From NCBI RefSeq assembly GCF_000517105.1, contig NZ_KI912148.1, positions 738,518 through 802,517 on the forward strand: DNA of 64,000 nucleotides, in the 5' to 3' direction. The translations under genes were made by a program, and so were the position numbers. This document shows, piece by piece, positions 36,795 through 44,593 of this stretch (its first letter is position 1; every line of letters begins with the position of its first letter). Below the pieces are notes generated by a model. It had not been told where the DNA came from. It searched no databases and saw nothing but the letters and a program-made list of their open reading frames with translations. The stretch is from Fischerella sp. PCC 9605 (lineage in GTDB: Bacteria; Cyanobacteriota; Cyanobacteriia; Cyanobacteriales; Nostocaceae).

Positions 36795-37014
36795 TTTAAA
36801 CCTTCTGGAATTTCTCAAGATATTAACAATTTATTAGCCGTTCTATGATGATTAACATCACAACTGGCAATACGGTTTTCACTATAAATTTGACATCTTT
36901 AACAAAAGTTAACAATCATGAGTTTTTTTTGTAAGACAGCTATCTTACTTGCTTAAAAATAACAGTCAGGACATTTGTTCTAGTTATTATTTTTCCTCCC
37001 ACTGGCATTAATAA

Positions 37015-37797
37015 CTAACTCGAAGCACTAGTATAAAACCGCAGCGCAAACCGCCAAAACCAAGTTGAAGCAAAAAACAACATCAGTGCCAACACACCCG
37101 CACCTAACAACCAAGTTATTTCACTTCTACCCAACATTGCTTCCGCTGGTATTGTTGTTAAAAACGCCACAGGTACTACAAAGGTGAAGAAAAATCTGTA
37201 AGCAGTAGGATAAGCTACCATCGGATATCTGCCAGCTTCCAACAAACCCCTTAGCACCTCGGTGACGTTGTAAATTTTGACAAACCAAATGCTAGTGGCT
37301 CCTAGCATAAACCACAGGCTGTAAAGTATTACTAAACCAAAAAATAAGGGAATTACACTTAACAAATAGTCATCTATTCCTAAACCGAGTTTTGTACCTG
37401 CATAACCGATAAGTATTCCGCCAAAAACTAAATCTGGCAGTCCCCACGGTGAAAGGATATGAGTAGAAAGCCAAAATTGGCTGCGGATAGGTTTTAATAA
37501 AACAAAGTCTAGTGTTCCTTCCTGGACATGGCGGACAATGCGATTCAGGTTAGGGGCGAGAAACGTTGCTGAAAAACCCTGCAACAGAGTAAAAATTCCC
37601 AACACTAGCAAAGCTGCTTCCCATGACCAGCCAGCGAAAGTGTAACCTTTTCCGTAAAATAAAAATAACCCAAAAAGACTACCTGCTAAATTGCCTACAC
37701 TGCTGAGGGCGGCTAAAAGAAAGTTAACCCGATACTCCATCTCAGCTGCTATGGCTGTACTCCAAAACAATCCGATTAATTTCAAGTATCTTGACAT
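37015..37797 (-). CDS. ABC-2 family transporter permease
   Basis: 260 aa with six membrane spans. It matches the ABC-2/DUF990-like family (YRVNFLLAALSSVGNLAGSLFGLFLFYG, IVRHVQEGTLDFVLLKPIRSQFWLS). The LDF-LLKP-x5-W segment is the cytosolic coupling element typical of permeases that pair with an ATPase such as a NatA-type subunit. No ATPase or second permease lies alongside in the window, which is unusual for this family. Substrate unknown (drug, lipid or sodium efflux). Confidence 0.8.
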   Translation of the reverse strand: MSRYLKLIGLFWSTAIAAEMEYRVNFLLAALSSVGNLAGSLFGLFLFYGKGYTFAGWSWEAALLVLGIFTLLQGFSATFLAPNLNRIVRHVQEGTLDFVLLKPIRSQFWLSTHILSPWGLPDLVFGGILIGYAGTKLGLGIDDYLLSVIPLFFGLVILYSLWFMLGATSIWFVKIYNVTEVLRGLLEAGRYPMVAYPTAYRFFFTFVVPVAFLTTIPAEAMLGRSEITWLLGAGVLALMLFFASTWFWRFALRFYTSASS

Positions 37798-37833
37798 TAT
37801 ATTTGTTGGTGGTTAGTGGTTAGTGGTTAGTGG

Positions 37834-37905
37834 GTAGGGGCGAAGCATTTGTACGAAGATATTTAGTTTTAAACAAAAATACCCATACAAATGCTTCGCC
37901 CGTAC
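37834..37905. repeat. Palindromic element B, copy 2 (intact)
   Basis: Arms GGGCGAAGCATTTGTA and TACAAATGCTTCGCCC, loop of about 35 bases. Compare the interrupted copy at 2797-2989. Confidence 0.8.
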
Positions 37906-37946
37906 AGTAGTTAGTGGTTAGTAGTTAGTAGTTAGTAGTTAGTGGT

Positions 37947-38115
37947 TAGGGCGTGTTTTCAAACTCCTAAATGTCATTCTGAGCGAAATGAAATGAAGCG
38001 AAGAATCTCGTAAAAATCAGGGTTATAGAGATGCTTCACTACGCTGTCGCTTCGTACCCTACGGGAAGGCTACGCCTACAGCATGACAAAACTGATACTT
38101 TGAAAACACACCCTA
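37947..38115. mobile_element. MITE C, copy 1 (169 bp)
   Basis: Ends TAGGGCGTGTTTTCAAA and TTTGAAAACACACCCTA form 17-bp terminal inverted repeats with one mismatch. The outer TA on each side fits a TA target duplication (IS630/Tc1-mariner style, inferred). It contains one SDR-like stretch (GTACCCTACGGGAAGGC) but lacks two others found in copy 2. No reading frame. Confidence 0.85.
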
Positions 38116-38172
38116 GTCGTCCGTCTCCCACTCCCCGACTCTCCCACTCTCTCACTCCCCCCTCTCGGCCTT

Positions 38173-40440
38173 CTACTTCAAATAAATTAGCAAGTTCAAT
38201 CCCGGAATTGTGCGAGAAAGAGTCCATAAAAGTAGGGTGATGTAAAGTATGCCTAAACTCCACTGATACCATGCCAATGTGGTAATAATTCCCGGGAGAT
38301 GTTGATCTCGCAGGCGAATATCATTAAAGCCTAATCTCAAGAGGTTGTTGAGGCTAAAGTCGTAGTAGTTAAGCCAATTCCAGCGACGATTCCACAATAG
38401 CGGCATATAGCGTTCGCGAAATACTTCATACCTTGGTATCACTGGCAACCGCCCAATCAGCAATCTCAACTGCCGCATACTACCGTCTTCTGTGAAGTAA
38501 GAGACATCCATCAAATCGTGATAGCGGCCTTGTTGATATAGTCGCAATAATAAAACCATTGGTACGGGAACAACAATTATTAGCAGACACCCCAGTGTCA
38601 ACCAAGGCTGTTCGGCAGTGCGAAAAATAGCAAAGATACCGAACAACGCCAACAGGCTAAAACTAGTCAGCATCCACATGGTTTCATGAACTGTAGGAAT
38701 AATCGCGACTGGATACAGACGACGGCAACGATCAATTAGCCAAAATAGCAAGCCGAAAAAGGCGATCGCAATTATTCCCACACCAAACACTAAGTAAAAA
38801 TCTGTACCATATCCAGAAAGCAGCAGCAGTAAACTTAATGTCAACCACTTCCACGCCTGCAACAACCACCCACCTAAAAGCAGGGGTTCGCCAACCACCA
38901 CCTGTGAACTCACTTGGGTATAAGTTTCAAAATCAATGTCTGCTAAGGTGAGTAACTCGCTGGTGCTGCGAAAAGGTTGGATGAGTCGGCGATGGGCGAT
39001 CGCTTTTGCTTGAGTTGGCGAAAAACCAATATTAATCAAACGTTTTTGAGAAGCACTATTGATATTTATACCAACAAGACGGCGGCTTAACTCTGCTAGT
39101 CGCAGTTGTTGTTTTGTATACTCCAACTGATTGGCATCAGTAATTTGCTGCAACTGCCGGAAATTTTGCCCCAAATTCCGCAAGACATTTTGATTTCCTT
39201 GCAGTGTAGACACAACTAGCTTTTTGCCGATTTGACCAGAATTACCTAATATTTTCGCTTGATTAGAGTTAAAATTTAATCCAGTTACATTTAAATAAGC
39301 CTCTTTTGCAAATCCAGCATCGCTAAAATCTGCTTGATTGAGAATGCTAGCACCCCGCAGATTCACAGATTGGTTAAACTGCGCTTCCCGGAAGGTAACG
39401 GCTTGCTCAAAAATCGCTTCTGTCAGCAATAAAAACTTATTAAAAATAGCTTTGGTAAACTGTGCAGAATCGACAAAGCGCACACCAGAAAAATCAGCAT
39501 TTTCTTGCCACTGCACGCGATTAAATTTAGCCAACTGTTTAAAATTTGCTTGGTTAAAGTTGGCAATGTCCGCAAAGAAACTATCCTGAAAATATGCATT
39601 TTCGTGAAATTGTGTTTGCTTAAAATTAGCCTTGTCAAAGAAAATACTACCTTGCCACTGACTCTCACCTCGAAAAGTGGTATTTGCAAAGCTAACAGAA
39701 CGACTAAATCGCGTTTCATGCCAATTAGCTTGTTGGTTAAAAATAGTACCTTGGGCATCTACAGATTGGAGAAAAAATGTATTGGCAAACTGCACAACAC
39801 CAGTAAAATGAGTTTGCTCTAAAACTAACGAACCACGGAAAACACTGATTTCACTGGATGCAGTTGCTGGAGTTGCTAAAAGCGATCGGCAGTCTTTGGA
39901 AGTCGGTAAAGAGACAGCGAGCGATCGCAAACAAACTACCCGCAGGCGTTCGAGTTGTTCTTGTTCAGTAGAAGTGAAAATAGGAGCGATCGCTTGGGCA
40001 TAAAGAGGAGTTCTTAAACCCAAATCGCTACCGATAAAATCGCCTTGAATGAGAGAATTGCTCAAATCCAAACCCAAAGGTTTAGAACCAGTTTTTTGTA
40101 GTTCTTTTCGCAACAGTTGGTAAAAAGCATCGCGGAAAGCAGCATTTTCTGGTCGTAAATCTATCACCATCTGCCGTAAATCCACGGTCAAATTACCTTC
40201 GCGCAGGGTAGGCGTACGCACTCGCTCTTGCAACAATTCTAAAGTCAAGGGTGTACGTTCTGGTTGTGCAGATGTAGGTAAGGCAAAGAAAAAGATAAAC
40301 AGGACGCACACACTAACAAATAAAAAACCTTTAACGCAAAGGAACGCAAAGGAAAGCGCGGAGGAACGCAAAGAAAAAACTCTGCGTGCCTCTGCGTTTA
40401 ACCTCTGCGTACCTCTGCGTTTCAAAAATAATCTCTTCAA
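38173..40440 (-). CDS. Membrane pentapeptide-repeat protein with helix-hairpin-helix domain
   Basis: Up to 755 aa. Residues 40-57 form a signal or anchor helix. Residues 200-385 are pentapeptide repeats (AxFxx units such as ANFKQTQFHENAYFQDSFF). Residues 458-517 are a ComEA-like helix-hairpin-helix (NINSASQKRLINIGFSPTQA). The rest has four to five membrane spans. The first 35 residues (KRRGTQRLNAEARR...) are encoded by AACGCAGAGG-type repeats, and the start codon, TTG 40440 or TTG 40425, is uncertain. Pentapeptide helices mimic DNA or serve as scaffolds; the role here is unknown. Confidence 0.8.
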   Translation of the reverse strand: MKRLFLKRRGTQRLNAEARRVFSLRSSALSFAFLCVKGFLFVSVCVLFIFFFALPTSAQPERTPLTLELLQERVRTPTLREGNLTVDLRQMVIDLRPENAAFRDAFYQLLRKELQKTGSKPLGLDLSNSLIQGDFIGSDLGLRTPLYAQAIAPIFTSTEQEQLERLRVVCLRSLAVSLPTSKDCRSLLATPATASSEISVFRGSLVLEQTHFTGVVQFANTFFLQSVDAQGTIFNQQANWHETRFSRSVSFANTTFRGESQWQGSIFFDKANFKQTQFHENAYFQDSFFADIANFNQANFKQLAKFNRVQWQENADFSGVRFVDSAQFTKAIFNKFLLLTEAIFEQAVTFREAQFNQSVNLRGASILNQADFSDAGFAKEAYLNVTGLNFNSNQAKILGNSGQIGKKLVVSTLQGNQNVLRNLGQNFRQLQQITDANQLEYTKQQLRLAELSRRLVGININSASQKRLINIGFSPTQAKAIAHRRLIQPFRSTSELLTLADIDFETYTQVSSQVVVGEPLLLGGWLLQAWKWLTLSLLLLLSGYGTDFYLVFGVGIIAIAFFGLLFWLIDRCRRLYPVAIIPTVHETMWMLTSFSLLALFGIFAIFRTAEQPWLTLGCLLIIVVPVPMVLLLRLYQQGRYHDLMDVSYFTEDGSMRQLRLLIGRLPVIPRYEVFRERYMPLLWNRRWNWLNYYDFSLNNLLRLGFNDIRLRDQHLPGIITTLAWYQWSLGILYITLLLWTLSRTIPGLNLLIYLK
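40332..40425. repeat. GCAGAGG repeat encoding a protein N-terminus
   Basis: CCTCTGCGTTTAACCTCTGC-type units and TTTGCGTTCC units are the same low-complexity repeat seen between genes near 49470. Here they are translated as the first 30 or so residues of the pentapeptide protein. Confidence 0.6.
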
Positions 40441-40452
40441 TCCTACCGTGTA

Positions 40453-41460
40453 TCACTTCTCACTAATCAGCAGAACAATTTTACCCATCATCGAGCCACT
40501 TTCAAGTAACTGGTGAGCTTTAGCCGCCTCTACCAGTGGAAACTGATGACTCACATGAATCTTCAACTTGCCTGCATCAATATATTTCGCGCACTCTGCC
40601 AAAATTTCCGCTTGGTGCTGCTGTGCTTCCACCATTCCTTGCAACATCGGTGTAAGCATTAACTCTAAGCTGATGCGGAGATTACGGTTTCTCGCAGCTT
40701 TCCAAACTGTATTGGCATTTGGTTCTAAAATCGTGACAATATCGCCATATACTCGCACGCCTGGGAAAGTTTTGTGAAAAGTTTCTCCACCCACAGTATC
40801 AAAAGCTAAGTCTACACCTTCCCCACCCGTCCAATCTAACACCGCTTGAACAAAATCTGTTTGTTTGTACAAAATGGGATAATCAGCACCGAGTTGTTTG
40901 ACAAAGTTTGCCTTGTCTTGAGAACTTACCGTTGTGCAGACATTAGCACCTTTGAGTTTGGCTAGCTGAATCGCCACATGTCCAACACCACCAGCACCAG
41001 CATGAATTAATACACTTTCCCCTGGTTCCAATCGTCCGCGTTCGTATAAAGCTTCCCAAGCAGTGATTAACACCAAAGGTGCTGCTGCTGCTTCTGCAAA
41101 AGACACAGATGTAGGTTTGCGGGCGACAAACCGCTCATCGACTGTAGTGTATTCAGCATAGTTACCTTGGTGTGCGCCCAAGCCACCATTGCAAAAATAT
41201 ACTTCATCGCCCACGTGAAATTTCTGTACAGCAGCACCAACTGCCTCAACTACCCCTGCACCGTCACATCCTAAAATCGCAGGCATACGATCGGGATAGA
41301 AAGTACCGCGTTTGCGAAGTTTGGTATCAATCGGGTTAACACCAGCTGCTTTTAAACGTACCAAAAGTTCAGTTTCACCAATGGGAACACCAGGATTTGG
41401 TACATCCTGCACTTGCAGAACATCAAGATTGCCAGCTGCTGTCATTAATACTGCTTTCAT
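40453..41460 (-). CDS. Zinc-less quinone oxidoreductase / MDR-family alcohol dehydrogenase
   Basis: 335 aa. The medium-chain dehydrogenase fold: GroES-like N-terminus (GVNPIDTKLRKRG, ILGCDGAGVVEAVG), NADP motif HAGAGGVGHVAIQLAK, and no structural zinc cysteine cluster, as in quinone reductases (QOR, ZTA1-like). Probably reduces quinones or reactive enals with NADPH. The start ATG at 41460 is followed by MTAAGNLDVLQ, normal for the family. It lies 12 bases upstream of the pentapeptide gene on the same strand, so co-transcription is likely. Confidence 0.88.
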   Translation of the reverse strand: MKAVLMTAAGNLDVLQVQDVPNPGVPIGETELLVRLKAAGVNPIDTKLRKRGTFYPDRMPAILGCDGAGVVEAVGAAVQKFHVGDEVYFCNGGLGAHQGNYAEYTTVDERFVARKPTSVSFAEAAAAPLVLITAWEALYERGRLEPGESVLIHAGAGGVGHVAIQLAKLKGANVCTTVSSQDKANFVKQLGADYPILYKQTDFVQAVLDWTGGEGVDLAFDTVGGETFHKTFPGVRVYGDIVTILEPNANTVWKAARNRNLRISLELMLTPMLQGMVEAQQHQAEILAECAKYIDAGKLKIHVSHQFPLVEAAKAHQLLESGSMMGKIVLLISEK

Positions 41461-41587
41461 GACTTGTTCCTCTGCGTGCTTGCATTTGTCAATTTACCGC
41501 AAAGGAAGAGAGCGATCGCACCTTTGGAGTTTAACCACATAGACGCGCCTTCTTCGGCTTCCCGCTAAGGTAGGGAGAAAAGGAGTA

Positions 41588-41629
41588 ATATCCCAATTGG
41601 GATATAATAAATGTACATAATAATGTACA
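41588..41629 (+). promoter_or_regulatory. Promoter and two operator-like palindromes of the toxin-antitoxin operon
   Basis: A perfect 18-bp palindrome (left half ATATCCCAA) spans 41588-41605 and overlaps a consensus -10 box TATAAT at 41603-41608. A second inverted repeat, TGTACAT-AATA-ATGTACA, lies at 41612-41629 about where transcription should start. Phd/YefM antitoxins bind such palindromes to repress their own operon. No convincing -35 box is seen. Confidence 0.7.
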
Positions 41630-41638
41630 CTTATTGAT

Positions 41639-41902
41639 ATGCCAAAGTACCTAAATATTACAGAAGCTAGACAACATCTGCTGGATTTGCCGGATAAGTT
41701 GAAAGATGAACCAATCATTATCACCAAGCATGGTAAGCCAGTAATGGCAGCACTGAGCTTTGAGCAATATGAATCTTTGTTGGAAACCTTATCTATCCTT
41801 TCCGATCGGGAGTTTGCTCCTAGCTTGCAGGAAAGTATAGCTCAAGCAGAACGCGGAGAAACCATAGGTTGGGAGGAAGCGAAAGCTAAGCTTGGACTCT
41901 GA
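41639..41902 (+). CDS. Antitoxin of the Phd/YefM family
   Basis: 87 aa. MPKYLNITEARQHLLDLPDKL, then PIIITKHGKPVMAALSFEQYESL, is the Phd/YefM DNA-binding fold; the acidic C-terminal half (QAERGETIGWEEAKAKLG) should embrace the toxin. It overlaps the toxin start by 11 bases, with an operator-bearing promoter upstream. The pair appears complete, unlike the one at 17.7-18.1 kb. Confidence 0.85.
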   Translation: MPKYLNITEARQHLLDLPDKLKDEPIIITKHGKPVMAALSFEQYESLLETLSILSDREFAPSLQESIAQAERGETIGWEEAKAKLGL

Positions 41903-42227
41903 TACGCCACAACCTTCTAACACAGAGTATGCAATTGAGTTAACACCACTAGCATTGGAGATGTTAGCTGGTGTTAAAGATAAGCGTCAACAGCAAGCTT
42001 TAAGCGATCGCATAGACAAGCTGAAAACAGATCCAGAAAAACAGGGGAAACCTTTAGTTGACAAGCTAAAGGGATATCGCAGTGTCAGGGCTGTAGGTCA
42101 ACGTTACAGAATTATTTATAAAGTAGAGCTTGAGAAAGTGATGGTATTAGTAGTTGGCGTGGGACTGCGGAAAGAGGGTGATAAAGGCGATATTTACACA
42201 CTCATGCAGAAATTATTGGAAGAATAA
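41892..42227 (+). CDS. RelE/ParE-family toxin
   Basis: 111 aa from a TTG inside the antitoxin 3' end (translational coupling). The core has AIELTPLALEMLAGVKDKRQQ and ends in the RelE-type strands GYRSVRAVGQRYRIIYKVE and VLVVGVGLRKEGDKGDIY. RelE toxins cleave mRNA in the ribosome, whereas ParE poisons gyrase; the YRIIYKV strand and the basic residues favour the RelE side, but this is not decisive. Confidence 0.85.
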   Translation: MDSDTPQPSNTEYAIELTPLALEMLAGVKDKRQQQALSDRIDKLKTDPEKQGKPLVDKLKGYRSVRAVGQRYRIIYKVELEKVMVLVVGVGLRKEGDKGDIYTLMQKLLEE

Positions 42228-42299
42228 TTGTAGACGTTGGTTGTTGTGTGTTGTTTGTTGTTTGAAACAATTAACCACCAACTATTTCAGTAGTTAAGA

Positions 42300-42372
42300 T
42301 AATTTTTCTCTTTGTGTCTTAGTGTCTTGGTGGTTTAAAGACTTTTTTTACCACTAAGATCCCAAGACACCA
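42300..42372. repeat. Inverted CTTAGTGTCTTGGTGG repeats
   Basis: TTTGTGTCTTAGTGTCTTGG faces CCACTAAGATCCCAAGACACC, a partial stem-loop downstream of the toxin. A related run occurs at 15408-15433. Confidence 0.55.
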
Positions 42373-42496
42373 AGCAATATCTTGTTTGTGTGACTAACAC
42401 CTTAACAGGAATACCACCAACTACTAACAACTTTGACAAGAAACTTTTAAGACATTTTATCTGTCTGGTTCTGCATAATTCTACGAGAATTCCCCT

Positions 42497-43894
42497 ATGT
42501 CTGAACCAGCTCAAGGTATTCTAGGGATACCTGACCTTACGCATCCTACCGAACTTGTTCAATTTGGAACTCATGCACTCAAAGCATCGCTGTTATTGGT
42601 ATTTTTAGTCGTAGCCTTGGGAATTGCGATCGCTCTCATCAACTTTTCCCTACGTCGCCATCAGCCGGAACAAGCCATTTTTACTGACGAATGGGCAATT
42701 CGTTACTCGCAAATATTAGCAGGATTGCAGCATTTCGCTCTGATATTAATTTTGTTGGTGGGAGGATTTTTTCTTTGCTCTACTTTGGCTAATAGATATC
42801 ATCATTGGGAACAAGCAAAGGTGGCACAAGTAGCAGAAAGTGTTGCTGGTGACAGGCTAGAACAAATTGCACCGCAAGTACGCTATGTAGTTAAAGTACC
42901 ATACACCTACACCACTCAAGTTAATGGCAAGATTGTCAATGTCAACGAGACACGAGAAGAAAACCGCTACCTGACACTGGCTGGTTCGCAAATACAGGTA
43001 AAAATTGACCAAACCTCAGATGTTCAAAATCGTCGTGCAGTGTATCGTGTAGATTATGCAGCTGACTACAAAGTCATCAATCAGCTTCAAGATATTGATA
43101 GGTTTTTCTTTGAAGTACCACCACCTAACGGCTACTCACTACTTTCTAGCTACAAAGTAGAACGCGATCGCACTAGGCTACAACAAACTAATCCAGGTGA
43201 CTACGGTTTTCCCTTCCGCTTGCAACCAGGGGAAGAAACCAGCTTTCGAGTCACCTACAAGGCTCAAGGGGGATCGCGCTGGGTTTATAGTGCAGATGGA
43301 CAGTTACTGCAAAATTTCCGCTTAGTAGCAAATGCTAACTTTCCAGGAGGGGATTTTGCTAGCGGTATAGTACCAAATGAGATCGCAGGCGAAGGACAAA
43401 GCACCCGTTTTACTTGGGTATTTGATGACAATGTTTCAGTTAAAAATCCATTTGGAGTGTTTACAAACACTAACCCTATTCGTCACACTGGCATTCTTCC
43501 CCGGCTTTTATTGCTAGCACCAGCGTTATTTCTGTGGTGGATATTGTTACTATACTTATCCATACCGATGAGTCTGAAAAATATAGCTGTTGCTGGCGGT
43601 ATATTCTTTGCCTGTCTGTTGGCTTTGACTTATATAAGTCGTGTCATGAATGCCCAGTTTGCTTGGACTTTGATTTCACTCGTTTTACTAGCACTGACAT
43701 GGGGGTTAGGATCAAACGTTCGTGCTTCCCTTGCTGCTGTTATCTGCACGATTGCAGGGGCAGTGTTACCTGTGTTTGGATTATTAGTACCGTATAGTGG
43801 CCTTACCCTCAGCTTAGCAGGCTTGCTTTCAGCGATTTGGTTAGCGGTTCGTCACTGGTATGGCTGGCGTAGGCTACAACCGCAAGACCGTTGA
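42497..43894 (+). CDS. Polytopic membrane protein with large periplasmic domain
   Basis: 465 aa. Two N-terminal membrane helices (residues about 27-50 and 72-95) precede a soluble, extracytoplasmic, all-beta domain of about 220 residues (VRYVVKVPYTYTTQVNG, FRLQPGEETSFRVTYKAQGG). Six C-terminal spans follow. The topology recalls CreD-like inner-membrane proteins, but the sequence motif is not clear enough to assign one. No ribosome site close to the ATG. No operon partners. Function unknown. Confidence 0.7.
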   Translation: MSEPAQGILGIPDLTHPTELVQFGTHALKASLLLVFLVVALGIAIALINFSLRRHQPEQAIFTDEWAIRYSQILAGLQHFALILILLVGGFFLCSTLANRYHHWEQAKVAQVAESVAGDRLEQIAPQVRYVVKVPYTYTTQVNGKIVNVNETREENRYLTLAGSQIQVKIDQTSDVQNRRAVYRVDYAADYKVINQLQDIDRFFFEVPPPNGYSLLSSYKVERDRTRLQQTNPGDYGFPFRLQPGEETSFRVTYKAQGGSRWVYSADGQLLQNFRLVANANFPGGDFASGIVPNEIAGEGQSTRFTWVFDDNVSVKNPFGVFTNTNPIRHTGILPRLLLLAPALFLWWILLLYLSIPMSLKNIAVAGGIFFACLLALTYISRVMNAQFAWTLISLVLLALTWGLGSNVRASLAAVICTIAGAVLPVFGLLVPYSGLTLSLAGLLSAIWLAVRHWYGWRRLQPQDR

Positions 43895-43977
43895 TAACAT
43901 TAGTAGTCATTAGTCATTAGTCATTGGTCATTGGTCAGTGGTTAATAAGTAGAAAGGCATAAATAAACTAAAAACGA

Positions 43978-44041
43978 GGCGGGCTAGAAGCCCACCCCAC
44001 AATATTATTAAAGCTCTTGTGGGGTGGGCATCCTGCCCGCC
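43978..44041. repeat. GGCGGGC...GTGGGGTGGGC palindrome
   Basis: GGCGGGCTAGAAGCCCACCC faces GGGTGGGCATCCTGCCCGCC with ACAA/TTGT next to the loop. A single-arm version, TGTGGGGTGGGCGTCTCGCC, is at about 49420-49440. Confidence 0.7.
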
Positions 44042-44203
44042 CGTATAAAATACAAGATATTTTACGTTTAATTATGTTGACCTACTTAGTTAGTATTTAT
44101 TGAACCTGGTAACGAGAGTGTTGCGCTTGCCTGGGGGCTGTTACATAGGCGTGCAAGATGTAAAGAATTAAAAGACAATGATTTGCGATCGCAACATATG
44201 GAG

Positions 44204-44340
44204 CAATACGGTTCAGTTAAGGTTTAGATCCCCCCTAGCCCCCCTTGAAAAGGGGGGAACTGAAGTCTTGAAGTCCCCCTTTTTAAGGGGGATTTAGGGG
44301 GATCTTTAAAGATTGAATTGTACTAACTGAACTGTATTGA
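44204..44340. mobile_element. MITE E (137 bp) with GATCCCCC core
   Basis: The terminal inverted repeats are CAATACGGTTCAGTTA and TAACTGAACTGTATTG (one mismatch in 16 bp). Between them lies a G/C palindrome, AGATCCCCCCTAGCC... to ...GGGGGATCT. Only that core is found again, inside the glycosyltransferase gene at 50188-50263. No open frame. Confidence 0.75.
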
Positions 44341-44408
44341 CATACAGAGTGCCAAAGTAATTTCACAACAAGCGTCGTTGGGATCAATTCACCAGTTGTT
44401 ACTTCAAA

Positions 44409-44534
44409 ACAAGCTGTCGTTAGATCGCAACAAGTTGTCCTTAGATCGCAACAAGTTGTCCTTAGATCGCAACAAGCTGTCGTTAGATCACAACAAGCTG
44501 TCGTTAGATCACAACAAGTTGTCGTTAGATCGCA
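44409..44534. repeat. Six exact-length 21-bp tandem repeats
   Basis: Units ACAAGCTGTCGTTAGATC(G/A)CA repeat six times without gaps. Variation is limited to C/T in AAGYTGTC, G/C in GTSGTT and G/A. One plus frame encodes a heptapeptide QAVVRSQ/QVVLRSQ repeat, open to either side for some 30 codons but without a start codon. There is no spacer diversity, so it is not a CRISPR array. Confidence 0.85.
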
Positions 44535-44593
44535 AACACTAAAAACTAGATAACGAACTTTGTGGCATAAGATATAGCTGTAGCTAACTGCAA

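Noticed and set aside
44409-44534. CRISPR array
   Set aside because: Units follow each other without spacers, are only 21 bp and carry sequence changes inside the repeat; no cas genes are nearby.
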